Assembly: GCF_030052815.1 (NCBI RefSeq)
Contig: NC_079505.1
Location: forward strand, 28,598,843-28,662,842
Origin: Hevea brasiliensis
Lineage: Eukaryota; Streptophyta; Magnoliopsida; Malpighiales; Euphorbiaceae
Reading direction: 5' to 3'
Length of the DNA stretch: 64,000 nt
Part shown: positions 36,520-46,525 of the stretch, in pieces
How positions within the stretch are numbered: the first letter of the stretch is position 1
Layout: every line of letters starts with the position of its first letter
Notes under the pieces: generated by a model
The model's input: only the letters and a program-made list of their open reading frames with translations
Database searches by the model: none
Told to the model about the DNA's origin: nothing
Position numbers and translations under genes: made by a program

Positions 36520-37500
36520 TCACAACATTGCATACATTAAACTTCCAATAGCCGAAGCATATGGAATCCTGGCCATTTTATCTCTTTCTTCAGGTATCTT
36601 TAGAGATGTCTCTTTAGAAAGATGGATATCATGTCTCACTGGTAACAATTCTCTCTTGGAATCAAGCATGTTAAACCTCTTTAACACCTTTTCCAAGTAT
36701 AGACTTTGGGATAAACCAATTATTCTTTTCGCTCTATCTCTATAGATGCGAATCCCAAGAATATAGGTTGCCTCCCCTAAGTCTTTCATGGAGAATGTAT
36801 TTGACAACCATACCTTTACAGTTGTCAACATACCTGTGTCATTACCCATCAACAGTATATCATCCACATATAAGACAAGGAAAGTGATAGCACTGTCACT
36901 AACCTTCTTATATATACATGGCTCATCCTCATTTTTGATAAAACCAAATGATTTAATGGCTTCGTCAAAACGGATGTTCCAACTCCTCGAAGCTTGCTTC
37001 AACCCATAAATGGATCGCTTTAGCTTATATACCTTGGAACCATCTTGGGATTCAAAACCCCAAGGTTATTCCATGAAAATGTTTTCTTCAATATATCCAT
37101 TGAGAAAAGCTGTTATGACATCCATCTGCCAAATCTCATAATCATAGTATGAAGCTATTGCTAATAGAATCCTAATTGATTTAAGCATGGCAACAGGCGT
37201 GAAAAATCTCCTCATAGTCAATTTCTTGCCTCTGGCAAAACCCTTTCGCTACTAGCCTTGCCTTATAGGTCTCTACCTTTCCATCAGAACCATTTTTTTT
37301 TTCTTGAAAACCCATTTGTTCCCTATAAGTACAATACCTTCAGGTGGGTCAACAAGATCCCAAACTTTATTCTTATACATGGAATCAATCTCGGATTTCA
37401 TAGCATCAATCCATTTTGAAGAGTCTATATCTGATATAGCTTCTTCATAGGTAAGTGGATCATCTCTATGATCTACTTCTTCATGAGTAGACAACTCTTA
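36520..37500 (-). pseudogene. Copia E reverse transcriptase domain, broken
   Basis: An open stretch 36520-37002 carries QASRSWNIRFDEAIKSFGF and LVLYVDDILLMGND, the YVDD active site. The N-terminal part lies at 37273-37494 (VWDLVDPPEGIV, GNKWVFKKK), with frame errors between 37060 and 37300. Stops include TAA for Gln near 37065 and TGA for Cys after SLMYAML. Confidence 0.88.
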
Positions 37501-37699
37501 TTCTTCTTCATGATGGAAATCATATCTCACTGGTGGGTGAGATACCCTGGTTGTTCTACGAGGAACAACTATAGATGTTTCATTAATGGTTGTAGGTTGA
37601 CTAGATGGATCTATATCCATCTGATCTATTGGTTGGTCAAAATTCTCCAATTCTAACTCTATTTGCCTTCCTTTGCCTCCTTTTTGAACAAATTGTTAT

Positions 37700-38550
37700 T
37701 CAAGAAATGTGGCATCTCTACTTATCATAAACTTTTGTGAAGTAGGCAAATAAAAATAATATCCAAAACTATCTTTTGGATATCCAACAAATTGACCTTT
37801 TTCTGATCTAGTTTCCAATTTATCAATGTTTAGTTTTTTGATATAAGCTGGACAACCCCAAATCTTAACATGCTTAAGACTTGGTTTTCTTCCATGCCAT
37901 ATCTCATAAGGTGTGGAAGAAACTGATTTTTATGGAATCCTATTCAGAATATACAAAGCTGATTCTAATGCAAATCCCCAAAAGGAGATTAGCATATCAG
38001 CATAGCTCATCATACTACGTACCATATCCAATAGGGTACGATTTCTCCTTTCAGATACACCATTCAGCTGTGGCATTCCTGGAGGAGTCAGCTAGGAAAC
38101 AATGCTATGCTCTCTCAAGTATTCATCAAATTCAATACTCAAATATTGTCCTCCACGATCAGATCGAAGAGCTTTAATACTCATTCCTGTTTGATTTTCT
38201 ACTTCAGATTTAAATTCTTTGAACTTTTCAAAGGATTCATGTTTGTATTTCATAAAATACAAATACCCAAACCTTGATTTATCATCAGTAAAGGTAATAA
38301 AGTAATGAAAACCACTTCTAGCCATTTCCTTAAATGGACCACATATATCACTATGTATTAGCTCTAAAATATTTTCAGCTCTTAGCCCTTGTCCAACAAA
38401 GGGTGATCTAGTCATTTTGCCCTGAAGGCAAGATTCACAAGTTGGAGTAGGCTCAGAGCCCAATGAGGATAGAATCCCCATTTTCTCCAATTTTGCAATC
38501 CTATCTTTTGCACCATGACATAACCTTAAGTGTCAAATATATTTTGAACT
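37700..38550 (-). pseudogene. Copia E integrase domain, broken
   Basis: An open stretch at 38092-38490 has CESCLQGKMTRSPF, LIHSDICGPFKEMA, TDDKSRFGYLYF and ALRSDRGGQYLSIEF. A stop precedes the PPGT segment, and the rest of the core continues towards 37700 with further stops. The pre-integrase HLRLCH region at about 38500-38550 follows a stop at 38548-38550. Confidence 0.87.
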
Positions 38551-39102
38551 TTAGTTGGTTTTCACCATGGCATTGCACTCTTTTAGATTGCTATACTTTG
38601 GGCAGTTCCTTTTCCAGTGCCCATCCTTCTGACAATGGAAACACTTTCCTTTGCCTCCATTAGCTTTACTCTTCCCTTTCTGTTTAGCTATTTTCTTAGA
38701 AGGACCAGGAATCTGAGGTTTCTTTTTCTTATTGCCCTTCTTCTTATTGGACTTTCCAGTAGAAGAAGATGCAATCAAAGTTACCTCTTTTCCTTTATTG
38801 CCCAGCATATTCTTTTGGGCAATAACCAGCATGTTGAGTAAACCAGCTAAGGTGCATTCCTATTTAGTCATGTGGAAATTTGTCACAAAATTCCCAAAAG
38901 ACTCAGGAAGGGATAAAAGGATCAAAATCCGTCTGTAGTTGGAAATCCATGTTGAAGTCAAGATGTTCCAACAGCTCAATCAGCCGAATCATCTTATGGA
39001 CATGATCCCCAACATTCTGTCCCTCAGACATTCTCATGCGGAACAACTGCCTAGATATCTCATACCTAGCATTCCTGCTGTGCTCACCATACAATTCTTG
39101 TA
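38551..39102 (-). pseudogene. Copia E gag, fused to pre-integrase by deletion, split by gypsy A
   Basis: It encodes MSEGQNVGDHVHKMIRLIEL, a Lys-rich segment and an intact zinc knuckle CFHCQKDGHWKRNC. Directly after the knuckle the frame runs PKYSNLKECNAMVKTN, which in the sister element lies about 455 bp further on. The protease and start of the pre-integrase are therefore missing. At its N-terminal side it is cut by the gypsy A insertion, resuming at 62602. Confidence 0.87.
39098..39102. repeat. TSD TTGTA of gypsy A (left)
   Basis: TTGTA precedes the gypsy A 5' LTR and recurs at 62597-62601. The joined sequence restores the copia gag seen at 15411-15450. Confidence 0.95.
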
Positions 39103-39277
39103 TGTAACACCCCTATGTTCGGTAGTGCGTTCTACTATTCCGGTGACCAGTGTTGTCTAGACAGCTAGGATGCCTAGAACTACATTTTTATATGAGGGAG
39201 GAGACATAAAATAATGAAATACAAGAAAAGAAAATACAAGAAAAACAAAGGAAAAATAATAGCAAAGAAAGGTAACC

Positions 39278-39328
39278 AAGTTAAGCGAGCCAAGAACCCT
39301 AGCGATGGGTGACCACACCGGGAAGTCA
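39278..39328 (+). promoter_or_regulatory. 5S rRNA-like block in gypsy A 5' LTR
   Basis: AAGTTAAGCGAGCC (box A-like) is followed by AGCGATGGGTGACC and CCGGGAAGTCACGG (box C-like). The box A core AAGTTAAGCG is identical to the plant 5S consensus. Confidence 0.6.
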
Positions 39329-39534
39329 CGGCGTGAACCGTTGACTGGCCCTGGACTGCGGGGAACCCTGGAAAATATTTTTAGGACTTAAAGAGACCCC
39401 TATTGAAGTATAAATATCATTAAAAATATCAAAGAAAAATTAATTAATTAATTAGTATATAGAAAAGTGAGAAATCGAAAAACAGACAAAACCCGGTGTT
39501 ACCGAAAAATCGGGAATGTAACCCGAACAGGGGC

Positions 39535-39539
39535 ATTGT
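39535..39539. repeat. TSD ATTGT of gypsy B (left)
   Basis: ATTGT recurs at 50966-50970. The intact target is seen at 59420-59424 in the 3' LTR of gypsy A. Confidence 0.95.
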
Positions 39540-39709
39540 TGTAACACCCCTAGTTGCATAGCCTGGTATATTTCACTTTACGGTGACCGGTGTCGGTCTG
39601 GACAATTAAGGAGATTAGAACCACACTCAATACAACTAGAAAAGCTATAAACACAAATAATTAGTAATGTCCAATTAGTTAAGTATAAACAAGAAAAATT
39701 GAACATAAG

Positions 39710-39760
39710 AAGTTAAACGAGCTGAGAGTCACAGCGATGGGTGACCTTCTCGGGAAGGAC
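39710..39760 (+). promoter_or_regulatory. 5S rRNA-like block in gypsy B 5' LTR
   Basis: AAGTTAAACGAGC, then GAGAGTCACAGC, then GATGGGTGACC, TTCTCGGGAAGGAC. The box C part differs from the plant 5S sequence by one substitution and one inserted base over about 20 nt; GAGAGT matches the start of the 5S intermediate element. Confidence 0.6.
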
Positions 39761-42500
39761 TGTGAAGTCATTTTAAACTCAAATTTCGAACCGTAAAAAG
39801 TGACGTTGCGGTCCTTAGGACCCTTATAAACATAGTGGAAAAGAGAAAATCACGAAAAAGATCTGTTAAGCCAGTCAAATAATTAGGTCAGGGAGCCGGA
39901 AGAAATATCAAATTAATTGCAAATCGGGATGAACCGGCGAGGGGCAATTTGGTCAATTGACCCCGAGAGCTGACTCCTGACCTAACTGTTAAATAAAATC
40001 GGAGAAAAGAAAATTTTGTAATTGAAAATTAAATTAAAGAACTAATAGAAAAATAGAAAAAAATAAAAAGAAAATGAAAAAAGGAAAAGTCAAAAGGTGA
40101 TGACATCATGCATGACCTCATGCATGATGCCATAAAGAATATAATTTATTTATTTATTTATTTACATTTTTGGTCTTCCATAAGACTTAAAAATTCATAA
40201 AAAAAAAAAAGAAAATCACTTCTTCTTCTTAAAAAAAAACGTTTTCATCTCTCTCTCACTTTTCTCTCTCAAGGTTCCTCCATTAACAAGCTTTTAAAGC
40301 TTGAAAAACTTAGTTCTTCCCCACAAGTTTCAACCCTAAACCCTAAAAAGCTTCTAAGTTACCCTAGAAAAGAAGATTAAAGAAGAATAGGAGGGAAGAA
40401 AAGTGAAGGAAAATAAAACTTGGCAATTCAAGAAAATTTGACAAGTGAGGTTAGTACTTGTTTCCCTTTCTTTTCTTCTTTAAGCTTTGAAATTAAGTTA
40501 AGATGAGTCTAAATTGCATGAAAAGTTAAAGAAAATGATAAGTTATGAAAGGACAAGAAATTTGGCAGCCATGAGGGTTGGGGGAAAGTGATATGTTTCA
40601 CTTCAATAAATCATGCATGCAAGTCAATCTAAGTGGGTAGGTGTTAGTGCCACACTTTAAATTGCATGAATGGAACAAATATGTGAATTAGGGTTTTGAA
40701 CATTAGGGTTTAGAGACCAAAAATGTGAAAAACTTGTAAATGGTGTCTTTGACCTAATGTGAAGTGAAAAATGGTCATTTTTGAGCAAATGAGGTGTGTT
40801 AGAAATGTTGGAATTAAAAGCCAATTCGGATTGGATAAGGTCATGTGCTGGCAGCATGACCAAAACCTCCTTTGAGGGACCAAAAATGAAATTTTACAAG
40901 TCCAATGGATATGGGACCAATTGGGGATGAAAATAGGCACTAAATGACACAATTTTCATTTAGGAAGCCTGCCCAAAAAGTGACTAAAACCTAGTGAACA
41001 AAGTGGCCGAAGTCGGAAAATCGCAGGCTGCCTCTGCACAAACTGACCAAATGAACAGTGTTTGTTCATTTGGTCATAACTCGAGCTAGGCAGGTCAAAA
41101 TGACCTGAAATTTTACCAGGGGTTAGATGAGATATAGATCTAAAACTTTCATGAAGAACACCAACCCAAATTATGCCATTAACCCAATCAAATTACTGAG
41201 CAAATTTGGTGACCTGAATCTGCAGAACTGCAGATTGCCATATGAACAGTAAAGTTTCAATGGCTATAACTCTCTCTAGAAAACTACGATTTAGGCGATT
41301 CTTGAACCGATGGAAACATAAGACATAGTAGAACATTTCATATGAAGAAAATTAGATCAAATTATGGACTTAACTTGATCAAATTACTGAATAAAGTTGG
41401 ATCAACAAATCTGCAGAACCAAATTCTGCAGCATGAATAGTAATAGTAATTTGCTTATAACTTGAGCTAAAAAACTCCAATTGGGGTGATTCAAAAAGAA
41501 GAATAAACTTAAGACAATAAGGAACATTTTCTATAAAGAAATTTTTACCAAATTCCAATAGTAAACTGACCAATGAAACAGTATAATTAAGGACACCAAA
41601 ACTGAAAATTTGGCAATTTTGCCTAAAAGACCTAAGTTTTGAGAAAATGACCAAAACCAACAAGTTTGGTGACCAAAATGTGGTATGTGGGTAAAGTTGG
41701 AATTCCCATACCTATTAATCCTTAGAAAGTCAATAATTTGACTTGAATAGTGCAGTGAATAGTAACCCGAAACACAAAATTTCAGGAACGTCGAAGTTAC
41801 CACGTTAGAGCTAGGTAAAAGTGAAATTAAATTTATTTTTGGATTTATGTTAAATTATGGTACTGAAACACTGTAAAATTGTGTGTTTCAGTTGAAAGGA
41901 ATACTGAGAAAGAACCCGAGGAATTAAGTCTAGGCCAAGAGGCGACTCGCTTGAGGTTTGTGCACAACGTATACTTTTTATAATCATCTTTTGCATACTG
42001 TTTTGAATAATGTCAAATATTGGATGATGGCTTTCTTATGATGTTTGATCTAAATTGTTGAAAGTTATTATGTATATTTGAAATGACAATGTTTAGTAAA
42101 TTGTTAAGATAAGTTTTGAAACCACAGTGTCATGACCATATATTTGAACACCTCACTAGCACGACTAGTGGGGGTAATTAGTTTCGAATTTTGATTCATT
42201 CTCTGGAGAAGTATTGAGGTGTGCCAGTAGAAGAGGATGTGAATGGATATCCATATATTTGAGCTAGCTAGCCTTGTGATGTGATTTCTCTTTAGCCTCC
42301 GGCTATTGAGATTCTATTTGTTTCGAATGGCATGATCTAACTGTGGGTTTTATGAAATGTGTTTTGACACTTTGAAATGAACTTGGTTTGCATTTAAAAT
42401 CTCATAATGCATGATTTGTACTTAATTCTCATGTTCAGCCAAATTTTTGAATAAATGTGATTTAAGTTTTGGATAAAGATTATTTTAGCATGTTGTGCAC

Positions 42501-42544
42501 CACTGAGTCCTAGTACTCAGCGATAGCTTTTATTGCTGTTGCAG
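42501..42544 (+). promoter_or_regulatory. Hairpin plus acceptor-like site in gypsy B 5' LTR
   Basis: CTGAGT (42503-42508) pairs with ACTCAG (42515-42520). TTTTATTGCTGTTGCAG follows, ending at 42544. With the donor-like site at 40450 it would define an intron of about 2.1 kb. No transcript evidence. Confidence 0.4.
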
Positions 42545-43122
42545 ATTTAGAGAATAGAGGAGCAGCAGACTGAGCTGCTAAGGTGTGAGGAGCTATCAGC
42601 TTAAAGTCATCGGGTATAATTTATACCCTAATTGTAAATATTTCTTTTGATGTATGTATTGCATATAAATGTATGGACATGTAAAAATGGGTCTTGAGCA
42701 GTTTGTGTAAAATTTGTATAAAGTTGTAATATATATTGTAATTTGAAAGTTGATAAATGTGTTGAGAAATTGATTGAGATTGAGTATGAAATTGAAGCAG
42801 TTGTTAAGAAAATTTTTTAGAAGTGCTTTTTATAGGTATATGAAGAACTGGTTTCTCAAAATACAGAGGGGAATCTGTCAAAATTTTTATAAAATTTCCA
42901 TAAAAATAAAATGGGCCAAAAATATTAACTAGTTTTAATTTTAACTAAATGTTTTAAGTACTTATTAGAAAATGCTCACCACTTGTCAAAAACAAGAAAA
43001 TTGTTTTAAAATCCCTTGTAGGGTACTTAATGAGTTATCGGTAGGTGAAGTTCGGTAGTTCATTAGGTATTCTACGGGATCATGTTATGCCTTATAGAGA
43101 GGTAAGGTGTGACATGTTTTAG

Positions 43123-43134
43123 TGGTATCAGAGC
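43123..43134 (+). other. Primer binding site of gypsy B
   Basis: TGGTATCAGAGC, exact complement of the initiator-Met tRNA 3' end, lies 8 bp after the 5' LTR (spacer TGTTTTAG). Confidence 0.93.
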
Positions 43135-43302
43135 AAATTTTTGAAGTATGTTTTAACCTATGAATTTGTGTCTTTCGTTGTTAAGTACAACTGCTCAATG
43201 TCCATAATTGTTACGTACAGTGCATTACATCATGAATATGAACTAACGGGGGGAAATCTCCATCTGTTATTTGTTCAGGTGATACCCTAACTTCAGATTG
43301 AA

Positions 43303-44213
43303 ATGGAAAAAGGGGATCGCTCGGTGAAGCGATCTTTGTTGAAGCCGAGGCACAAGAGGAAGCCCGGCTTTCTTGAATGTCGATGGGTCAAGAGCACCAC
43401 CACCAAATGTCGCGATTTCTGCCACGGTTTACCTGACATATGGCTGTGATGTTTCAACAAATGGCTGGGGGTATGCCTGTTCAAGCTCCACCCCAACCAC
43501 CTGTGGCGCACCTACTGCCTCCAGCCAGAGAGTATGATAAATTATTGAAGTATGGGGTTGCAGAATTTAAGGGTATAGTGGACCCTTTAGAGGCAGAGCA
43601 ATGGCTTGAAAGAATGGACAGAGTATTTAAGAAGCTGCACTGCCAAGATGAATTGAAGTTTGAATACTCTGTGTCGCTACTGCAAGGGGATGTGTATGAT
43701 TGGTGGAAGACCATCCCCCACAGCTTGGTTGAACCACCAGTGCTGACCTGGGATGACTTCATCAGAGAGTTCAGACAGAAATACATCCCAGATGCATATG
43801 TTGATCAAAAGTTACAAGAGTTTCTGAGTTTAAAACAAGGCAGCAGATCAGTGGTAGAGTATGAGAGGGAGTTCTCCCGCCTGAGTCACTATACGGGGAG
43901 TCTCCTTACTACCAGCAAGGCAAGGTGCAAGAGATTTGAGACGGGTTTGAAGCCCAGTATAAGGATGCAAGTTGTGGGATTTCGACACAGTAACTTCTCA
44001 GAGCTTATGTCTCAAGCACTTGAACTGGAGAGAATTGAATCAGAAGCAACCCCAGTGAAAGAAAAATCAAAAAAAGCTCAGAAATCAGAAAAAGACAAGG
44101 GGGAAAAATCAGTTGAACAGAGTTCTAGTGCTACCTCTGGAAAGAGAAAGAAATTTAGTGGACCCAGCAGGGGTCGAGGTGGAAGATTTGGTAGGGGCAG
44201 ATTTTTTGGATAG
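43303..44213 (+). pseudogene. Gypsy B gag
   Basis: The ATG at 43303 aligns with the gag start of gypsy A at 54364 (both begin ATGGAA) but loses frame before 43440. From 43440 a long open frame holds the retrotransposon Gag domain: EYDKLLKYGVAEFKGIVDPL, EQWLERMDRVFKKLHC, WWKTIPHSL and EFRQKYIPDAYVD. A basic Gly/Arg-rich end follows. A TAG at 44211-44213 stops it; the same frame continues into the zinc knuckle. Gag packages the RNA in cytoplasmic particles. Confidence 0.9.
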
Positions 44214-44549
44214 AGACCCCCTAGGTCTGGTCAACATTCGAGCAGGGGTTCACATTCTGCCCGCCGCTGTGAGACTTGTGGCAAGATTCATGGGGGGGAG
44301 TGTTATTGGGCCACTAGAGCCTGCTTTAACTGTGGAGGCAAGGGTCATTTAGCAAGAGACTGCACTAGTGCTCCGTCTTCGAGATATGGTCCAGCTCCTA
44401 CTACTGCCGAGGGATCTATTCAGAGTCCTGCTCCTAGAGGTTCACAGTCAGTTGGCAGAGGAAGAGGTAGAGGTAGAGGCACTACTTCAGGTAGTCAGGG
44501 CACAGTTGGTCAATCGGCACAAGGGAGTGCTTCAGTCAGGGTTTATTCA
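44214..44549 (+). pseudogene. Gypsy B gag zinc knuckles and linker
   Basis: In frame with gag after the TAG. It encodes CETCGKIHGGECYWATRACF and CGGKGHLARDC, two Cys/His zinc-binding motifs for RNA binding (about 44270-44365), then a GRGRGRG-rich linker leading to the protease. Confidence 0.85.
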
Positions 44550-45100
44550 ATGAGACAGCGAGAAGAGGCTGAGACTTCTGATGTGGTAGCTGGTACATTC
44601 TCTATCTCTGATCAAGAAGTATTTGTATTGTTTGATCTGGGTTCAACCCATTCATATGTTAGTGCTAGCATAGTCAGTTCACTTGCTGTTCCATGTGTGC
44701 AAATGGGTTTTGAAGTGCTAGTAACTAGTCCGTTAGGACAAGAGGTCCGGGTCAACAGAATTTATAGAGACTGTCCTTTGGTGATCCAAGGACATGTTTT
44801 CCTGTCAGACTTGATTGAAATGCCCTTCAGAGAGTATGATATCATCTTGGGCATGGATTGGTTAGCCAGGCATCACGCCATGATTGACTGTAGACTGAAG
44901 ACAGTCACTTTTGGTCTCCCTTTGTACGGTGATGTGCTAATACATGGGGAGAGGCATTTACTGCCATCAAACATCATTTCGGCTGCACTAGCCAGAATAA
45001 TGATCAGAAAGGGGTGTGAAGCATACTTGGCACATGTAATAGACACCCAAGTGGGGAGTCCAGCACTGAAAGACATCCCTACTGTATGTGACTTTTCGGA
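44550..45100 (+). pseudogene. Gypsy B aspartic protease
   Basis: It encodes VFVLFDLGSTHSYVSASIV with the D-x-G-S active site, and IILGMDWLARHHAMIDCR, the typical second half of the plant gypsy protease. It would cut Gag-Pol into its parts. The frame is open through this part and into the first RT residues (FSDVFPDELPGLPPEREV). Confidence 0.88.
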
Positions 45101-45944
45101 TGTATTTCCTGATGAATTGCCAGGATTACCTCCAGAAAGAGAGGTGCAGTTTGAAATTGATGTTATGCCTGGTGTGGACCCAATCTCCATAACACCATAT
45201 AGAATGGCACTAGCAGAATTGAAAGAGTTGAAAGTGCAATTACAAGAATTACTTGACAAGGGCTTTATCCGCCCTAGTGTGTAACCTTGGGGAGCGCCAG
45301 TGTTGTTTGTAAAGAAGAAAGATGGCACTCTCCGCTTGTGTATTGATTATCAGCAGTTGAACAAGGTGACAATAAAGAATAGATATCCATTGCCCCGCAT
45401 TGATGACTTGTTTGATCAGTTGAGGGGTGCAGCTGTGTTCTCCAAAATTGACCTAAGATCAGGTTATTATCAGCTGAAAGTACAAGAGCAAAGTATTCCT
45501 AAAATTGCCTTCAGAACCCGTTATGGCCATTATGAGTTCTTGGTCATGCCATTCGGGTTAACTAATGCTCCGGCTGCTTTTATGGATCTGATGAACACTA
45601 TTTTCAGACCATACCTCGACCAGTTTGTTGTGGTATTCATTGATGATATATTGGTCTATTCGAGGAATGCAGAAGAGCATGATAGACATCTGCGGATTGT
45701 ACTGCAGACTTTGAGGGAGAAACAGTTATATGCCAAATTGTCGAAGTGTGAATTTTGGCTGAAGGAAATATCTTTCTTGGGGCATGTAGTATCAGAAGAG
45801 GGCATTAAAGTAGATCCAAGTAAGATTGAAGCTGTCCTTAATTGGAGGCCACCCAGAAATGTCACAGAAATTCGTAGTTTTCTGGGTTTAGCTAGATACT
45901 ACTGTAGATTTGTGAAGGGATTCTCCATGTTGGCATCTCCATGA
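45101..45944 (+). pseudogene. Gypsy B reverse transcriptase, broken
   Basis: It carries [59 protein letters not shown] and the catalytic [13 protein letters not shown] at 45282-45284 replaces Ser (gypsy A has TCA at this site). The frame is lost near 45942 by one missing base just before the RNase H junction. Confidence 0.92.
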
Positions 45945-46513
45945 CCAAACTGCTTAGAAAAGATATAAAATTTCAGTGGACGGACAAATGCCAGCAGAGT
46001 TTTGATGAATTGAAGAGATGTTTGACTAAAGCTCCAGTCCTGACTTTACCTACTCCGGGTAAAGAATATACAGTATATAGTGATGCTTCTCACAATGGGT
46101 TAGGCTGTATGCAAGATCAAAATGTCATTGCCTATGCATCACGCCAGCTAAAACCGCATGAGAGGAATTATCCAACACATGATTTGGAGCTTGCAGCTAT
46201 TGTGTTTGCTCTTAAGATCTAGAGGCACTATTTGTATGGGGACAAGTGTTACATCTACACAGATCATAAGAGTTTAAAGTATTTGGGAACCCAGAAAGAG
46301 ATGAATTTGAGACAGAGGAGATGGTTAGAGTTGATAAAAGACTATGATTGTCTGATAGACTATCAGCCAGGAAAAGCTAATGTTGTGGCTGACGCCTTAA
46401 GTCGCAAGACTATGGCAAGTCTACAGGTTACTCCTTTGTCTTTGATACATGAGTTGAGATCATTACATGCCAGCTTAGAGATTAATGATGAGGGGCAGAC
46501 AGCAGTTGCATAA
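45941..46513 (+). pseudogene. Gypsy B RNase H, broken
   Basis: It encodes [56 protein letters not shown] and [11 protein letters not shown], the gypsy-type RNase H. Two codons are missing after GLGC. TAG at 46220-46222 and TAA at 46511-46513 both replace Trp by comparison with related copies. Confidence 0.9.
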
Positions 46514-46525
46514 CATGTACAGCCA

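Larger units (their letters stand above)
33612..39102 (-). mobile_element. Copia element E, left part, minus strand
   Basis: It has a 3' LTR at 33612-35869 and pol and gag fragments up to 39102, where gypsy A has inserted. The gag continues at 62602-62631. It belongs to the same family as copia 9637-19400. Its target is the D1 LTR at CATTG (33607-33611); the matching right TSD and 5' LTR lie beyond the window. An in-frame deletion has removed the protease. Confidence 0.92.
39540..43114 (+). mobile_element. 5' LTR of gypsy B (B/C-type)
   Basis: 3575 bp, starting TGTAACACCCCTAGTTGCAT and ending GGTAAGGTGTGACA. It contains the 5S-like block (39710-39760), a telomere-like AACCCTAAACCCTAAA (40332-40347), donor-like TGAG|GTTAGT (40450), degenerate repeats around ATAACT...CTCTAGAAAACT (41060-41560), hairpin CTGAAACAC/GTGTTTCAG (about 41864-41891), hairpin CTGAGT/ACTCAG (42503-42520) and acceptor-like GTTGCAG (42538-42544). 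Confidence 0.94.

Noticed and set aside
40210..40270. Microsatellite (TTCTTC and CTCTCT) as an independent repeat locus
   Set aside because: It is part of the LTR leader and present in both gypsy B LTRs.
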